This document shows, in pieces, positions 8,846 to 17,943 of a stretch of DNA of 64,000 nucleotides. Below the pieces are notes generated by a model that had not been told where the DNA came from, searched no databases, and saw only the letters and a list, made by a program, of their open reading frames with translations. The translations under genes were made by a program, and so were the position numbers. This DNA comes from Halocatena halophila (GTDB taxonomy: Archaea; Halobacteriota; Halobacteria; Halobacteriales; Haloarculaceae): NCBI GenBank assembly GCA_027563145.1, contig CP071306.1, positions 1,364,001-1,428,000 of the forward strand. Reading direction: 5' to 3'. Every line of letters begins with the position of its first letter. The first letter of the stretch is position 1.

Positions 8846-8992
8846 TCACCGAAGCCGGATGGCCAGAACGAGCACAAGAATGAGGAACGATTTGAGCAGC
8901 TCGAGTGATTCTTCGAACGACTGTGCTTTGAGCAGTGACTTCCCAAAACCGACGAGAACGGCACCCAGAACGAACAGATAGACGTATTTCAT
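8846..8992 (-). CDS. 48-residue predicted membrane protein
   Basis: Starts M-K-Y-V-Y-L-F-V-L-G-A-V-L-V-G-F-G-K and ends with L-I-L-V-L-V-L-A-I-R-L-R before TGA. Two hydrophobic stretches (residues 3-16 and 36-46) flank a short amphipathic segment with S-F-E-E-S-L-E-L-L-K. Both ends are basic, consistent with a small two-pass or hairpin membrane protein. Codon choice is like that of flanking genes. It is divergent from the MaoC gene, whose start is 113 bp away. No family or function recognised. Confidence 0.55.
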   Translation of the reverse strand: MKYVYLFVLGAVLVGFGKSLLKAQSFEESLELLKSFLILVLVLAIRLR

Positions 8993-9105
8993 GAACCGAC
9001 TGGGTGAGGACCGTCGCCACATGGTCCCCTTCTAGTCGCTCAGTGACAATGAATCCATTCTCGAAATCCGAGTGCTATTACTGGCTGTGGCCGCTCGATC
9101 AACGC

Positions 9106-9570
9106 ATGACGGGACGCTACTACGAGGAGTTCGAAGTGGGCGAAACGATCGAACACGAAAAACGCCGGACCATCAGCGAGGCGGACAACCAGACGTTCTG
9201 CGACATGACGATGAACCAGCAACCACTGCACCTGGACGCAGAGTTCGCTGCTGATTCGCAGTTCGAACGTCGGCTGGTCAACGGCCTGTATACGATGTCG
9301 CTTGCCGTTGGGCTCACGATCGGTGACACGACCGACGGAACGATCGTCGCGAATCTCTCCTACGACAACGTCGAACACCCGAATCCCGTCTTCGTTGGCG
9401 ATACGATCCGTGCACAATCGACCGTCACCGACAAACGAGAAACCTCCGATGGCGAACGCGGGATCGTCACCATGCACGTCGAGGCGTTCACCGTCAACGG
9501 CGAGTCCGAAACGCTTGTCTGTGAATTCGACCGGACTGCGCTGTCATTGAAACGTCCAGATGAAAATTAA
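9106..9570 (+). CDS. MaoC family dehydratase (hot-dog fold)
   Basis: 154 residues from the ATG at 9106 (M-T-G-R-Y-Y-E-E-F-E-V-G). Upstream in-frame starts would add an untypical 34 residues, so this start is preferred. Family marks: Y-Y-E-E-F-E-V-G-E at the N-terminus, T-I-S-E-A-D-N-Q-T-F near residue 22, the hydratase dyad region M-N-Q-Q-P-L-H-L-D near 40, and G-L-Y-T-M-S-L near 64; the V-F-V-G-D-T-I-R strand closes the fold. MaoC proteins add or remove water from enoyl-CoA thioesters. It could act in beta-methylmalyl/mesaconyl-CoA chemistry or in beta-oxidation; no CitE-type lyase lies nearby to decide. Confidence 0.87.
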   Translation: MTGRYYEEFEVGETIEHEKRRTISEADNQTFCDMTMNQQPLHLDAEFAADSQFERRLVNGLYTMSLAVGLTIGDTTDGTIVANLSYDNVEHPNPVFVGDTIRAQSTVTDKRETSDGERGIVTMHVEAFTVNGESETLVCEFDRTALSLKRPDEN

Positions 9571-9606
9571 AGACATAGATCACCAACATATAATACGAAC
9601 TGTTGT

Positions 9607-12600
9607 GTGCAACTGTATGTGAAAATTTCAGGACTTATCGACCGCATTCGACGTGTCCGAACCACCAGTGTATTTGCGATAATTGTCGTTATCGGACTGC
9701 TCTGGAGTGCTCTCGAAACGTATGGACGTATTCTGGCGATCTCGCCCGCTGTGTCGTTGGTCTTTGACGTGTTCGAGCTACTCTCGAATCCATGGATTTT
9801 CTCCGGAACGGTCGTGGTGATCGGCACGGTTGTGGCCTACGTATGGCATACCGTTGACCATTTCTGGACCAAAGCGGCTGCCAAATTCAATGCATGGAAA
9901 GCACGATTGCTTCCGGATGAGAAACCAATTGTCACCGGGATCATCGAACACGGAGATTGTCAGTGGAAAGCGAGTTACACAACTACAGATCGTGTTACCA
10001 CGCCTGAACGACTCTGTCCGTTCTGTCAGGTTGGGCTAATCGAGCGGACCATCACACAGCGGGCTCTCGATCGGCCGAACACCCCAATTGGTGCTGACGA
10101 TCGAACCTATGAGAAGACGACCGAACTCCGAGAGAACATCTATGGAACCGCAAAAACAGGGACCGACGAGCACGTCCGCGCGTTGGCCTGCCCGGATGAT
10201 GACTGTCGGTTCTCGATTGGGGCCCAATCGCAGACAAAGGCCGACGAATCGGCTGTGAGACAGCTATTTCAAGAACATTTCGATCACATGGCAGCTGGGG
10301 AGACAAAGCCGTTCGAGCGCTGGCGAACTCTCGCAGCGGAACAAACGAATGCAGAGGACCTGGAGACGACGGATCTCTGGGACGTGTACGTCCGAAAAAC
10401 TGATGCTGACGATTCAATCGTGGCGACCCAACGATTCGGCGGCGGACTTCCCGGAAAAGAAGAGTCGCCTAGCTGTGCGGCGCTCGAAGACCACCGAAGT
10501 GACGCGAATGCCGTCGAACAGCTGCTCGAACGAACGCCTCCCCACCTCGATCAAGTGTTCGCAAAGCTGTTTCGGATGAGCTATCTCCGTGATCTAAAGG
10601 AGATTCACGACGAGATGGATACGCAAGATGAGCGCTGTCGTGAGGGGCTCCAGCAGCTCGAGGCTGCCTACGGATCGACGGTCGAGCGTGTCCTTGCGGG
10701 TCGGTACGAACGCGAACGGCCACGCTGTGAGCTAGGGGCAGCCCAGATCGAACTCGAAGAAGCAATGGATGATTACGCCGCGCTTTCGGATTCGATCGAT
10801 GAGGAGTACCTTCCATTCGAACGAGGGACATGGCTATATCGAACGAGACACGCCCTGGAAGACGCCACCTCGTACGTACAGCAACTCCAACAGTTCAACT
10901 CCTACGAAATCACACTCACGAATCGAATGGAAACGTTCGATGGCAGATACAAACCATACGAGCGAGAACAGCAGTACATGACCTCGCCGGATGAGGAGTT
11001 TCTCACCGACGAATGCGAAGCAATACGGGCGGACCTTCGTGACCTTCACCGAGAGCTGGAGCTTTCGATTCTTCCCGAAGAGAACGAAGAGTGGGCCAAC
11101 GAACGGTTGGCTACCTACAACGCCTATGCCGACACCCTCAGCGATTACAACGAACGGTTTATTCAGAGCGAAAAGCAGCGATTTTCGAAACTTTTCGAAA
11201 CTGAACACGGATCGCTCAATGAGGCACAACAGGAAGCAATCGTCAAAAACGACCGTCACAATCTCGTTGACGCCAGTGCTGGCACAGGCAAAACGCTTAC
11301 TCTCACGTATCGTTTCCTGTATCTCCATCGCAAGGGAGTCCCGCTTGATGATATTGTCGCCGTAACATACACGAACGACGCCGTTGCGGAGATGCGTGAT
11401 CGAATCAGCGATGCACTCGGTATTGATGATCAACGGCTAAACATTTTCAATTATCATCAGTTCGCCATCAATCTCGTCGGTGATGAGTTCGAATCTTCGT
11501 CGTTCGATCTTGATGAGCCCCACGAACGGTTCGTGTCGCGAATACTGCGTGCAGATCCGTCGCTCCCAGAGTGTGATGAAGGGACAGTCAACCAGTTTAG
11601 GGAGGCTCACCAGCGGTTTCTGACCATTGGTGCGGAATATATTGAAACAAGCAGGTACGGTAAATCCGCACACGAATACTGCATCGATAAGTACACTGAC
11701 TTTCTCGAAAACGCCAGGACGTTTGCACTTTCACCCGAAGCGGTTCGTGATCGGACGGACTCCACCGATGAGATCCAGCAGGCTTTCTGTACCGCTGGAT
11801 CCTGGTTACTAGAAGCCTTCCTCGAATACGCAGATTCGATTGGGGGGCCTGCAGACTTTACGGCAATTTTAGAATCTGCGATCGAAGCTGGCGAACGTGA
11901 TCCAGTGCGGTTCGAGGCGATGTTCCAGCATATCCTTCTCGATGAGTTCCAGGATGCAAACCAGATGATCATAAAATTCGTCAAACAATTCATGGGAGAA
12001 ACGAGCGATACGCGCCTATTTGCCGTCGGTGACGACTGGCAGAGCATCTATGGCTTTCGGGGGTCCGACCCGTCATTTTTCATCGATTTCGACGACCAGT
12101 TCCCCGACAATGCGAAAACCCAGCTCGAAATCAACTACCGCTGTCCTCCAGCGATCGTTCAGGCTGGAACAGAGTTGATGCAGTACAGCGAAGACGAATT
12201 GACGTACAAAGACGTCACAGCCGACTCTGACGTTGAATCAAAACCCACGGTGCGCACCCTCAGCGGCGTTTACGACCGCCGATTACCGAGTACGGTCGTC
12301 GATATTGTAGAACAATCACGTACTGCACCCGATATCGATACCGGTGATATCATGGTCCTCTCTCCAACTGACACTGCAGGTCCGTTCACGGATGCTATCA
12401 GGGAAACGCTCGAAGAACGGTCGATCCCCCACGGAAACGGGGATAACGCGGTAACAGTCCAGACAATACACAAATCGAAAGGCACTGAAGCCGAGGTGGT
12501 AATTCTCGCGAACGCACGGGAGCAGACGTACAATGGGCTGCCGAAACCCCACAGGGAAAATCGATTGCTCGATCCCGTAATTGATAATCAGGCGTCCCAC

Positions 12601-13002
12601 TTCGCAGAGGAACGGCGTGTGTTCTACGTAGCAATGACAAGAACAAAGCGCGAGCTTTACATCGTCACTGAACACGGCAACGCGTCACGATATTTGTCTG
12701 ACATTGATCATCATCTTGAGGAACAACGATCCGACACATGGGACCTTACTGGCACCGTTGGAACCTGGAACAACCTCGGACACGGTGATCCCAAACCGTT
12801 CGAAGCCATGTTCTTCTGTGATGGATTTTCAATTCCACTCGTTGCCTGGCAGAGTACTCACCTGAAAGAACTCGTCCCAGGGAACGAGTACAGACTCTCC
12901 AACATAGATCCACAAAATAATGGTTTCGGAGAGCAGATCGTTATCGATGAATCAGTCGTGAAAGAACCGATCACGACGGTGTCTCCTTCGGCGCAGGACT
13001 GA
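9607..13002 (+). CDS. Membrane-anchored UvrD/Rep-type (SF1) helicase with Cys clusters
   Basis: 1131 residues from a GTG at 9607 (another GTG at 9619). Residues about 17-40 and 58-82 are hydrophobic membrane segments. Cysteine pairs follow (C-P-F-C near 136, C-P-D-D-D-C near 194, plus a Cys near 118), likely a zinc site. Residues 230-545 are long, charged and helical. SF1A helicase motifs follow in order: Walker A A-S-A-G-T-G-K-T near 556-563, D-E-F-Q-D near 779-783, G-D-D-W-Q-S-I-Y-G-F-R-G near 807, T-I-H-K-S-K-G-T-E near 955, and V-A-M-T-R-T-K-R-E near 1005. All ATPase motifs look intact. It should unwind or translocate on DNA at the membrane. The gene is more A+T-rich than its neighbours. 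No nuclease motif recognised. Confidence 0.88.
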   Translation: MQLYVKISGLIDRIRRVRTTSVFAIIVVIGLLWSALETYGRILAISPAVSLVFDVFELLSNPWIFSGTVVVIGTVVAYVWHTVDHFWTKAAAKFNAWKARLLPDEKPIVTGIIEHGDCQWKASYTTTDRVTTPERLCPFCQVGLIERTITQRALDRPNTPIGADDRTYEKTTELRENIYGTAKTGTDEHVRALACPDDDCRFSIGAQSQTKADESAVRQLFQEHFDHMAAGETKPFERWRTLAAEQTNAEDLETTDLWDVYVRKTDADDSIVATQRFGGGLPGKEESPSCAALEDHRSDANAVEQLLERTPPHLDQVFAKLFRMSYLRDLKEIHDEMDTQDERCREGLQQLEAAYGSTVERVLAGRYERERPRCELGAAQIELEEAMDDYAALSDSIDEEYLPFERGTWLYRTRHALEDATSYVQQLQQFNSYEITLTNRMETFDGRYKPYEREQQYMTSPDEEFLTDECEAIRADLRDLHRELELSILPEENEEWANERLATYNAYADTLSDYNERFIQSEKQRFSKLFETEHGSLNEAQQEAIVKNDRHNLVDASAGTGKTLTLTYRFLYLHRKGVPLDDIVAVTYTNDAVAEMRDRISDALGIDDQRLNIFNYHQFAINLVGDEFESSSFDLDEPHERFVSRILRADPSLPECDEGTVNQFREAHQRFLTIGAEYIETSRYGKSAHEYCIDKYTDFLENARTFALSPEAVRDRTDSTDEIQQAFCTAGSWLLEAFLEYADSIGGPADFTAILESAIEAGERDPVRFEAMFQHILLDEFQDANQMIIKFVKQFMGETSDTRLFAVGDDWQSIYGFRGSDPSFFIDFDDQFPDNAKTQLEINYRCPPAIVQAGTELMQYSEDELTYKDVTADSDVESKPTVRTLSGVYDRRLPSTVVDIVEQSRTAPDIDTGDIMVLSPTDTAGPFTDAIRETLEERSIPHGNGDNAVTVQTIHKSKGTEAEVVILANAREQTYNGLPKPHRENRLLDPVIDNQASHFAEERRVFYVAMTRTKRELYIVTEHGNASRYLSDIDHHLEEQRSDTWDLTGTVGTWNNLGHGDPKPFEAMFFCDGFSIPLVAWQSTHLKELVPGNEYRLSNIDPQNNGFGEQIVIDESVVKEPITTVSPSAQD

Positions 13003-13170
13003 GAACGCAACACAAACGAGAATCTGAGAATTCGAAGTCGGTGAGATCCTTGCCATTTCACTGATGACGACCTATTAAATGCCGGAGATATCGTTCTTCG
13101 GCTCCAGCCCCACCCATTTTATTTCACATCAGACCCAATAGTTATGATCCTCAATGAAGTTGGGTTTCAT

Positions 13171-13758
13171 ATGGGCGATACACCGTCGGCAGATCGGTTT
13201 GAGTGGTTGACGCTCGAGACCGATGAGGAACTGTTGTGGGGCGAGACGCCCCATCGTTTGAGTCTCTACGTATCGGTTGCGGTCGGGCTCCCGCTCTGTT
13301 TACTACTCGTTGGAATTCCACTCGTGATAAGTTCGTATCTGGATCACACGCGCACGCATTACGTGGTGACGAACCAGGCAGTGTATAAGAAAACGGGCGT
13401 TTTCTCGCGGAACGTCAAACGGATCGAGTTTGATAAGGTACAGAACACCTCCTATCAGCAGACGTTCATCGGATCGAAGTTCGGCTACGGGACGGTTGAG
13501 GTTGCAACCGCCGGAACCGGTGGCGTGGAGTTGCTCTTTCGAAACGTGGCCAATCCCCGAACGATTCAGTCGATAATCAACGAACAGAGCACTGACACCG
13601 GTGGAGACGAGTCAACCCAGGAAAAACAGGACGTGTTAGAAGAGATCCTCTCAGAGCTCACTGCAATTCGGCGCACTGTGAGCGAGGACACTGAACCAAC
13701 GATCGGGATTTCGGATCCGTCGAACGGCGACACGGAAACGATCGACGAATCGCCATGA
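13171..13758 (+). CDS. Bacterial PH (bPH2) domain membrane protein, YdbS-like
   Basis: 195 residues from the ATG at 13171 (M-G-D-T-P-S-A-D); an in-frame ATG 27 bp upstream is the alternative. W-L-T-L-E-T-D-E-E-L-L-W-G near the start, then one hydrophobic region (about 43-62, possibly hairpin-like), then the bPH2 barrel with H-Y-V-V-T-N-Q-A-V-Y-K-K-T-G-V-F-S, V-Q-N-T-S-Y-Q-Q-T, F-G-Y-G-T-V-E-V-A-T-A-G. The C-terminal 60 residues are acidic and probably disordered. Family function is unclear; members often occur as tandem pairs, as here. The stop overlaps the next start by 4 bp (ATGA), implying translational coupling. Confidence 0.85.
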   Translation: MGDTPSADRFEWLTLETDEELLWGETPHRLSLYVSVAVGLPLCLLLVGIPLVISSYLDHTRTHYVVTNQAVYKKTGVFSRNVKRIEFDKVQNTSYQQTFIGSKFGYGTVEVATAGTGGVELLFRNVANPRTIQSIINEQSTDTGGDESTQEKQDVLEEILSELTAIRRTVSEDTEPTIGISDPSNGDTETIDESP

Positions 13759-14339
13759 ATAACATTGAGACAATACTTCCGAATCAGCACAATGAAACCG
13801 TCCAGTGGCTCGGCCATCCACGGCGCATGCGCATCACCGGACCAGCCATTGCGGGCGTTGCACTCATAGCACTGAGTTCGCTGGGACTCATCATTCAACT
13901 CCGTGATATCGTTACCATCCCACAGGGAGCGATTCTTATCGCCGTCGTCGGGATTGTCCTCGGTCTGGCGATACCGATCTGGAACTACGTGGTGTTGCTC
14001 AACACTCAGTTCATAATCACCGACAAAGCGGTGTACAGCAAACGCGGCGTCTTTTCCACCCGTGTCGATCGAATCAGTCACCGGATGATCCAGAACAGCA
14101 CACTCATCCAGGGCCGATTGGGTCGATTGTTGAACTACGGCTCGATCAGAGTCGACACCGCCGGCGTGGCCGGCGCGCTGACGTTTTCGGACATTCGACA
14201 TCCACGTGAGATTCTGGACAGAATCGAGTCGATCCAGGGGATCGAACACACAGAACCGGAGATACCCGGAACGATCGAGGAGTGGACGGCAATTGCCGAG
14301 GAAGTACGCCAGCTTAGAGTCGCGATCGAAGCCGACTGA
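13755..14339 (+). CDS. Second bacterial PH (bPH2) domain membrane protein
   Basis: 194 residues, 4-bp overlap with the previous gene. Two membrane segments (about 27-47 and 55-80), then the same bPH2 signature: F-I-I-T-D-K-A-V-Y-S-K-R-G-V-F-S-T-R-V-D-R-I, M-I-Q-N-S-T-L-I-Q-G-R-L-G-R-L-L, Y-G-S-I-R-V-D-T-A-G. It is a paralogue of its partner with a differing membrane part, so the two may form a hetero-oligomer at the membrane. The C-terminal helix has the same T-A-I-x-E-E-V-R-Q-L-R-V style as the first protein's T-A-I-R-R-T-V. The stop abuts that of the convergent carboxyltransferase gene. Confidence 0.85.
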   Translation: MNNIETILPNQHNETVQWLGHPRRMRITGPAIAGVALIALSSLGLIIQLRDIVTIPQGAILIAVVGIVLGLAIPIWNYVVLLNTQFIITDKAVYSKRGVFSTRVDRISHRMIQNSTLIQGRLGRLLNYGSIRVDTAGVAGALTFSDIRHPREILDRIESIQGIEHTEPEIPGTIEEWTAIAEEVRQLRVAIEAD

Positions 14340-16046
14340 TCAGAGGACCGTCCCGTGTTTTTTGGACGGAATATCCTTATCGACCGTCTCGTAGAACGCA
14401 AACCGATTGGCGAGCTCACTGCGAAGCGACGATGGCGGAACGATCTCATCGATCACCATCTCGCTTGCCATTCGATGTATGTCGATATCCTCCCGGTAGG
14501 CTTCTCGCAGCTCCTGCTCACGCTTTGCCCGTTCGTCCGGATCGTCGATCGCGTTGAGCTTGTTGGCATACACCGCATTGACGGCTGCCTCTGGCCCCAT
14601 AATACCGATCTCACCCGACGGAAGCCCGATAGTCGATTCGGGACCGTATGCTGGCCCGGACATCGCATAAATCCCTGCACCATAGGCTTTGCGCACCACC
14701 ACACACTGCTTTGGAACCGTCACCGAGGAGGTGGCATAGATCATCTTCTTTCCTTTCTCAAGAATACCCTCGGTTTCGACGGCCGAGCCCGCCATAAAGC
14801 CCGGCGTATCACACAGATACAACAGGGGAATCTCGAACGCATCGCATTTCCAGATGAATCTGGCGGCCTTCTCGGCTGCGTCCGGAAAGATCGCACCAGC
14901 GCGTGCTGCCGGTTGATTCGCCACCACGCCGACTGGCCGCCCGTCGATCCGGGCGAACGCAGTGAGTATCTCCGGTCCGAACTCTGGTTTCAGCTCAAGG
15001 ACCGAGTCGGCGTCGACCACACAGTCGAGCAGCTCGCGCATGTCGTATCCCTTGTTCGGATCCGTTGGAATGACGCGATCGAGCTGCGACGGTGAGACCG
15101 ATGGGGCGACGGGATCAGCCTGTGGCGGCGTCTCCTCGCAGTTGTCCGGCAGATACGAGATGAGCTGCGCAACGAGCTCGCGGGCATGCGTTTCGTCGTC
15201 AGCAATCAGGTCTGCACTCCCGGACTGCTTGGTGTGAATCTCTGGCCCGCCGAGTGCCTGCATGTCGATCTCTTCGCCGGTCACCATCTCCACCATTCGA
15301 GGGCTAGCGATCGCCATCGCGGACATATCACGGACCATAATGGTGAAATCCGCGAACACCGGCGTGTACGCTGCACCCGCAATACACGGGCCATACAGCA
15401 CACAGATCTGTGGTACGCGCCCGGAGAGCATCGAGTGATTGTAGTAGTACTTCCCGATCCCCTCTCGGTTGGCGAAAAAGCCCGTCTGCTGGTCGATTCG
15501 TCCGCCCGAGGAGTCCATCAGATACAACACCGGCCGACCGGTTTCGAGCGCACGTTGTTGCATTCGAAGGAACTTCTCGACGCCCTTCTCGGCCATCGAT
15601 CCGGCTTTCACCGTGAAATCGTTGGCCATGAAATGAACGGTCCGGTCCTCAAACTCGGCTCCGCCGGTGAGGAGTCCATCCGCCGGCAGCTGATCATCAG
15701 CGTCGAATTCGGCGAATCGTCCGTCCTCGAACAGCAGTTCGTCGAACCAGAGATCGAGTCGGTCACGAACGAACAGCTTTCCCTGCTCATCGAGCCGTTC
15801 TTTGTACTTCTCTGGGCCACCTCCTTCGATACGAGCGATCTCTTCGAGCAGCTCGATCTCTCTGTCCGTCGGGCCCACATCATCGGCCGGCACCGCAGTA
15901 CCAACTTCGTCTGCTGTGTGAACGACAGCTGGGGCCTCTTCGTCCCCGACGTACACCTCGACTTCCTCGACGGCGTGTCTGGCGAGTGCCGCCGCGGTCG
16001 CCCTGGCCTCCTCCTCGCTGGCGTCCGCATCGATCCGTACCTTCAT
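14340..16046 (-). CDS. Acyl-CoA carboxylase carboxyltransferase with N-terminal extension
   Basis: 568 residues. From residue about 65 it is a biotin-dependent carboxyltransferase beta subunit of the propionyl/methylcrotonyl-CoA type: E-L-L-E-E-I, G-G-G-P-E-K-Y, D-S-S-G-G-R-I, oxyanion-type G-P-C-I-A-G-A-A-Y, then G-A-G-I-Y-A-M-S-G-P-A-Y and the C-terminal G-I-M-G-P-E-A-A-V-N. It moves CO2 from carboxybiotin to acyl-CoA in the cytoplasm. The first ~55 residues (M-K-V-R-I-D-A-D-A-S-E-E-E-A-R, then A-R-H-A-V-E-E-V-E-V-Y) are not part of normal beta subunits and recall the small third subunit (PccX/epsilon type) of haloarchaeal propionyl-CoA carboxylase. No biotin carboxylase gene lies nearby. 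Confidence 0.9.
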   Translation of the reverse strand: MKVRIDADASEEEARATAAALARHAVEEVEVYVGDEEAPAVVHTADEVGTAVPADDVGPTDREIELLEEIARIEGGGPEKYKERLDEQGKLFVRDRLDLWFDELLFEDGRFAEFDADDQLPADGLLTGGAEFEDRTVHFMANDFTVKAGSMAEKGVEKFLRMQQRALETGRPVLYLMDSSGGRIDQQTGFFANREGIGKYYYNHSMLSGRVPQICVLYGPCIAGAAYTPVFADFTIMVRDMSAMAIASPRMVEMVTGEEIDMQALGGPEIHTKQSGSADLIADDETHARELVAQLISYLPDNCEETPPQADPVAPSVSPSQLDRVIPTDPNKGYDMRELLDCVVDADSVLELKPEFGPEILTAFARIDGRPVGVVANQPAARAGAIFPDAAEKAARFIWKCDAFEIPLLYLCDTPGFMAGSAVETEGILEKGKKMIYATSSVTVPKQCVVVRKAYGAGIYAMSGPAYGPESTIGLPSGEIGIMGPEAAVNAVYANKLNAIDDPDERAKREQELREAYREDIDIHRMASEMVIDEIVPPSSLRSELANRFAFYETVDKDIPSKKHGTVL

Positions 16047-16105
16047 ACATAATATTCTTAAACGGACCTAATAGGGCTTTGCGAACTTCCGTCGCAGATC
16101 GGTCG

Positions 16106-17053
16106 CTATCGCCCCAGATCGAATCGGTCTGTGAGTCCGATCAGGTCCGCGTTCTCGAACGAGTGCGATGCTATCTCCCCGGTCCAGATTCCCACATCGT
16201 GGTGGTGGTCGTACGTAACCGGCCCAAAAGAAGCCGTGTGCGATCCGGTGTGGTGATTGTGGTACTCGAGTGCGGTGGGGAATGACCCACTCTGGTGTTC
16301 TTCCGTGTGCGAGCGCAGTTCTGGCGTCCCATCGCTCCAGAAACAGACGCCATCAACCGTTGGGACGACGGCAACCGGCCCGCCATCGGATCGGCCAAGC
16401 GCTTCTCTGTGTTCGACCGGCCGGTGGCGATCGAATTCGCTGTAGGCGTGTGCAAGGCTTCCGGTCGCCTCCTCATCGAGCCGGAAGTGATTCCCATCCA
16501 CGTCCAGCCAGCCGGTGAGCGAAAGCGCCGGTCGATGCTCGACGACACGATACCACTCGATCCCGGAGTCACCAGTCGAGCCCAAAATCTCGGTCACCGG
16601 CTCGACGTCACTGGTGTCGAACCCAACGGTGAGTCGTGTATTCCCCATCCGACCCGAGAGCCTCGCTGTCCGTCCACGAAGCTCGATCGTCAGTCGACTG
16701 TCCAGAAATCTGCCGACGGCCATCGGATCAGACAGCGATTCAGGCGGCACATGACAGACGAACGGCGGCAACAGGCGTGACCGATCGACCAGCACGGACC
16801 CCTGGTCCCGGTCGTACACCCAGAGCCGGGTGACACCAACGATACCGTCGTCGATCACGGTTCCCGAAAGAACGAGTGATCTGTCTATCCCCCAGAATCG
16901 TAGCAGAGTCCGACCACCTCGCCACGGCAGGAATCGCGAATGCGATAATCGCGATTGCGCGGGCGCAACTGGCGATTCACACTGCCCCCGAAACGTTCCC
17001 GTGGTGAGCGTTCCATCCGAAATCGGCACGGCAGGCGCAGACCCGAGCCCCAT
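16106..17053 (-). CDS. Uncharacterised protein, possibly DUF2804-like
   Basis: 315 residues, no signal peptide or membrane segment. Rich in beta-strand patterns: L-S-G-T-V-I-D-D-G-I-V-G-V-T-R-L-W-V-Y-D-R near residue 65, R-L-T-V-G-F-D-T-S near 140, then a His-rich end with Y-H-N-H-H-T-G-S-H-T and T-Y-D-H-H-H-D near 268-290. The size and repeated strand layout resemble DUF2804 carotenoid/lipocalin-like beta proteins, but I cannot confirm this. The His clusters could bind metal. It lies 53 bp before the fbp stop, on the same strand, so it may be the last gene of the fba-fbp unit. Confidence 0.55.
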   Translation of the reverse strand: MGLGSAPAVPISDGTLTTGTFRGQCESPVAPAQSRLSHSRFLPWRGGRTLLRFWGIDRSLVLSGTVIDDGIVGVTRLWVYDRDQGSVLVDRSRLLPPFVCHVPPESLSDPMAVGRFLDSRLTIELRGRTARLSGRMGNTRLTVGFDTSDVEPVTEILGSTGDSGIEWYRVVEHRPALSLTGWLDVDGNHFRLDEEATGSLAHAYSEFDRHRPVEHREALGRSDGGPVAVVPTVDGVCFWSDGTPELRSHTEEHQSGSFPTALEYHNHHTGSHTASFGPVTYDHHHDVGIWTGEIASHSFENADLIGLTDRFDLGR

Positions 17054-17106
17054 ACGTACACACGTGGATAGTATGAAGTATGTGTTGTGGTGTCTGCAAC
17101 AAATAA

Positions 17107-17943
17107 TTACTCTGCGAGTGTTTCTTCGAGCCGGTCGATGTAGGAGGTGTTTCCGACGTGTACGGGAACGCGCTGATGGAGATCGGTAATTTCCACGTCG
17201 AGCAGCGACTGCGATCCATCGGATGAGCTGCCGCCGGCGGCGTTGATGATATGCGCGATCGGTGCGCCTTCAAACAGCAACCGGAGTTTCCCGTCTGGAT
17301 GTGTGTCGAGCGCGGGATACGCGAAAATTCCGCCGTAGGTGAGCACCTGGTTCACGTCACCGATCATTGCACCGCCGTATCGGAGTTTCAGCTCCGTTGC
17401 GACCGTTTCAGCATACGAGGCGAATGGGGCCGGCCAGTCGGGTTTTCGGCCACCGAAGCCGTACACCACCGGATCGGCCGGGATGGAGAGATCTTCACGA
17501 ACCGCCGTTGGTTCACCGTCTTCGATGACGTACTCGGTGACGCCATCGTCTGCGACCACCATCGTGGTGAGTGGTCCATAGAGCACGTACCCGGCTCCAA
17601 CGAGCGATCGACCGGTCGTTGGAAGTGACTCCTCGTACACCCCAACGATCGTCCCCATCGCGTTGTTGGATTTGACGTTCGAAGAGCCATCGAGAGGATC
17701 CACAGCCACGGTGTAGCCCTCACCGTCGCCGACAGCGGCGTCGCGCTCTTCGCTGGCGTACTTGCCGACACTCGACAGCGAACACAGCCGCTCTTCGAGG
17801 AGTCTGTCGGCGTACACGTCGGCTTCGAGCTGTGTCTCACCGCTCGGATTGACGCCGTCCTCGTATGTGCGCCGACCGGCGAGACTTGATCGAATCTCGC
17901 TGGCCGTTTCGGCGACGACCTCGAAGATCGGTGAAAGTGTCAT
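17107..17943 (-). CDS. fbp: Fructose-1,6-bisphosphatase, class I
   Basis: 278 residues. Class I FBPase marks: Y-A-S-E-E-R near residue 62 and D-P-L-D-G-S-S-N-V near 82-90 (metal-binding DPxDG), then K-L-R-Y-G-G-A-M-I-G-D-V-N-Q (the Lys/Arg/Tyr sugar-phosphate contact region) and G-K-L-R-L-L-F-E near residue 222. It removes the 1-phosphate of fructose-1,6-bisphosphate in gluconeogenesis, in the cytoplasm. Its ATG overlaps the end of the upstream aldolase gene by 4 bp, so the two successive gluconeogenic steps are translated as a coupled pair. Confidence 0.93.
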   Translation of the reverse strand: MTLSPIFEVVAETASEIRSSLAGRRTYEDGVNPSGETQLEADVYADRLLEERLCSLSSVGKYASEERDAAVGDGEGYTVAVDPLDGSSNVKSNNAMGTIVGVYEESLPTTGRSLVGAGYVLYGPLTTMVVADDGVTEYVIEDGEPTAVREDLSIPADPVVYGFGGRKPDWPAPFASYAETVATELKLRYGGAMIGDVNQVLTYGGIFAYPALDTHPDGKLRLLFEGAPIAHIINAAGGSSSDGSQSLLDVEITDLHQRVPVHVGNTSYIDRLEETLAE

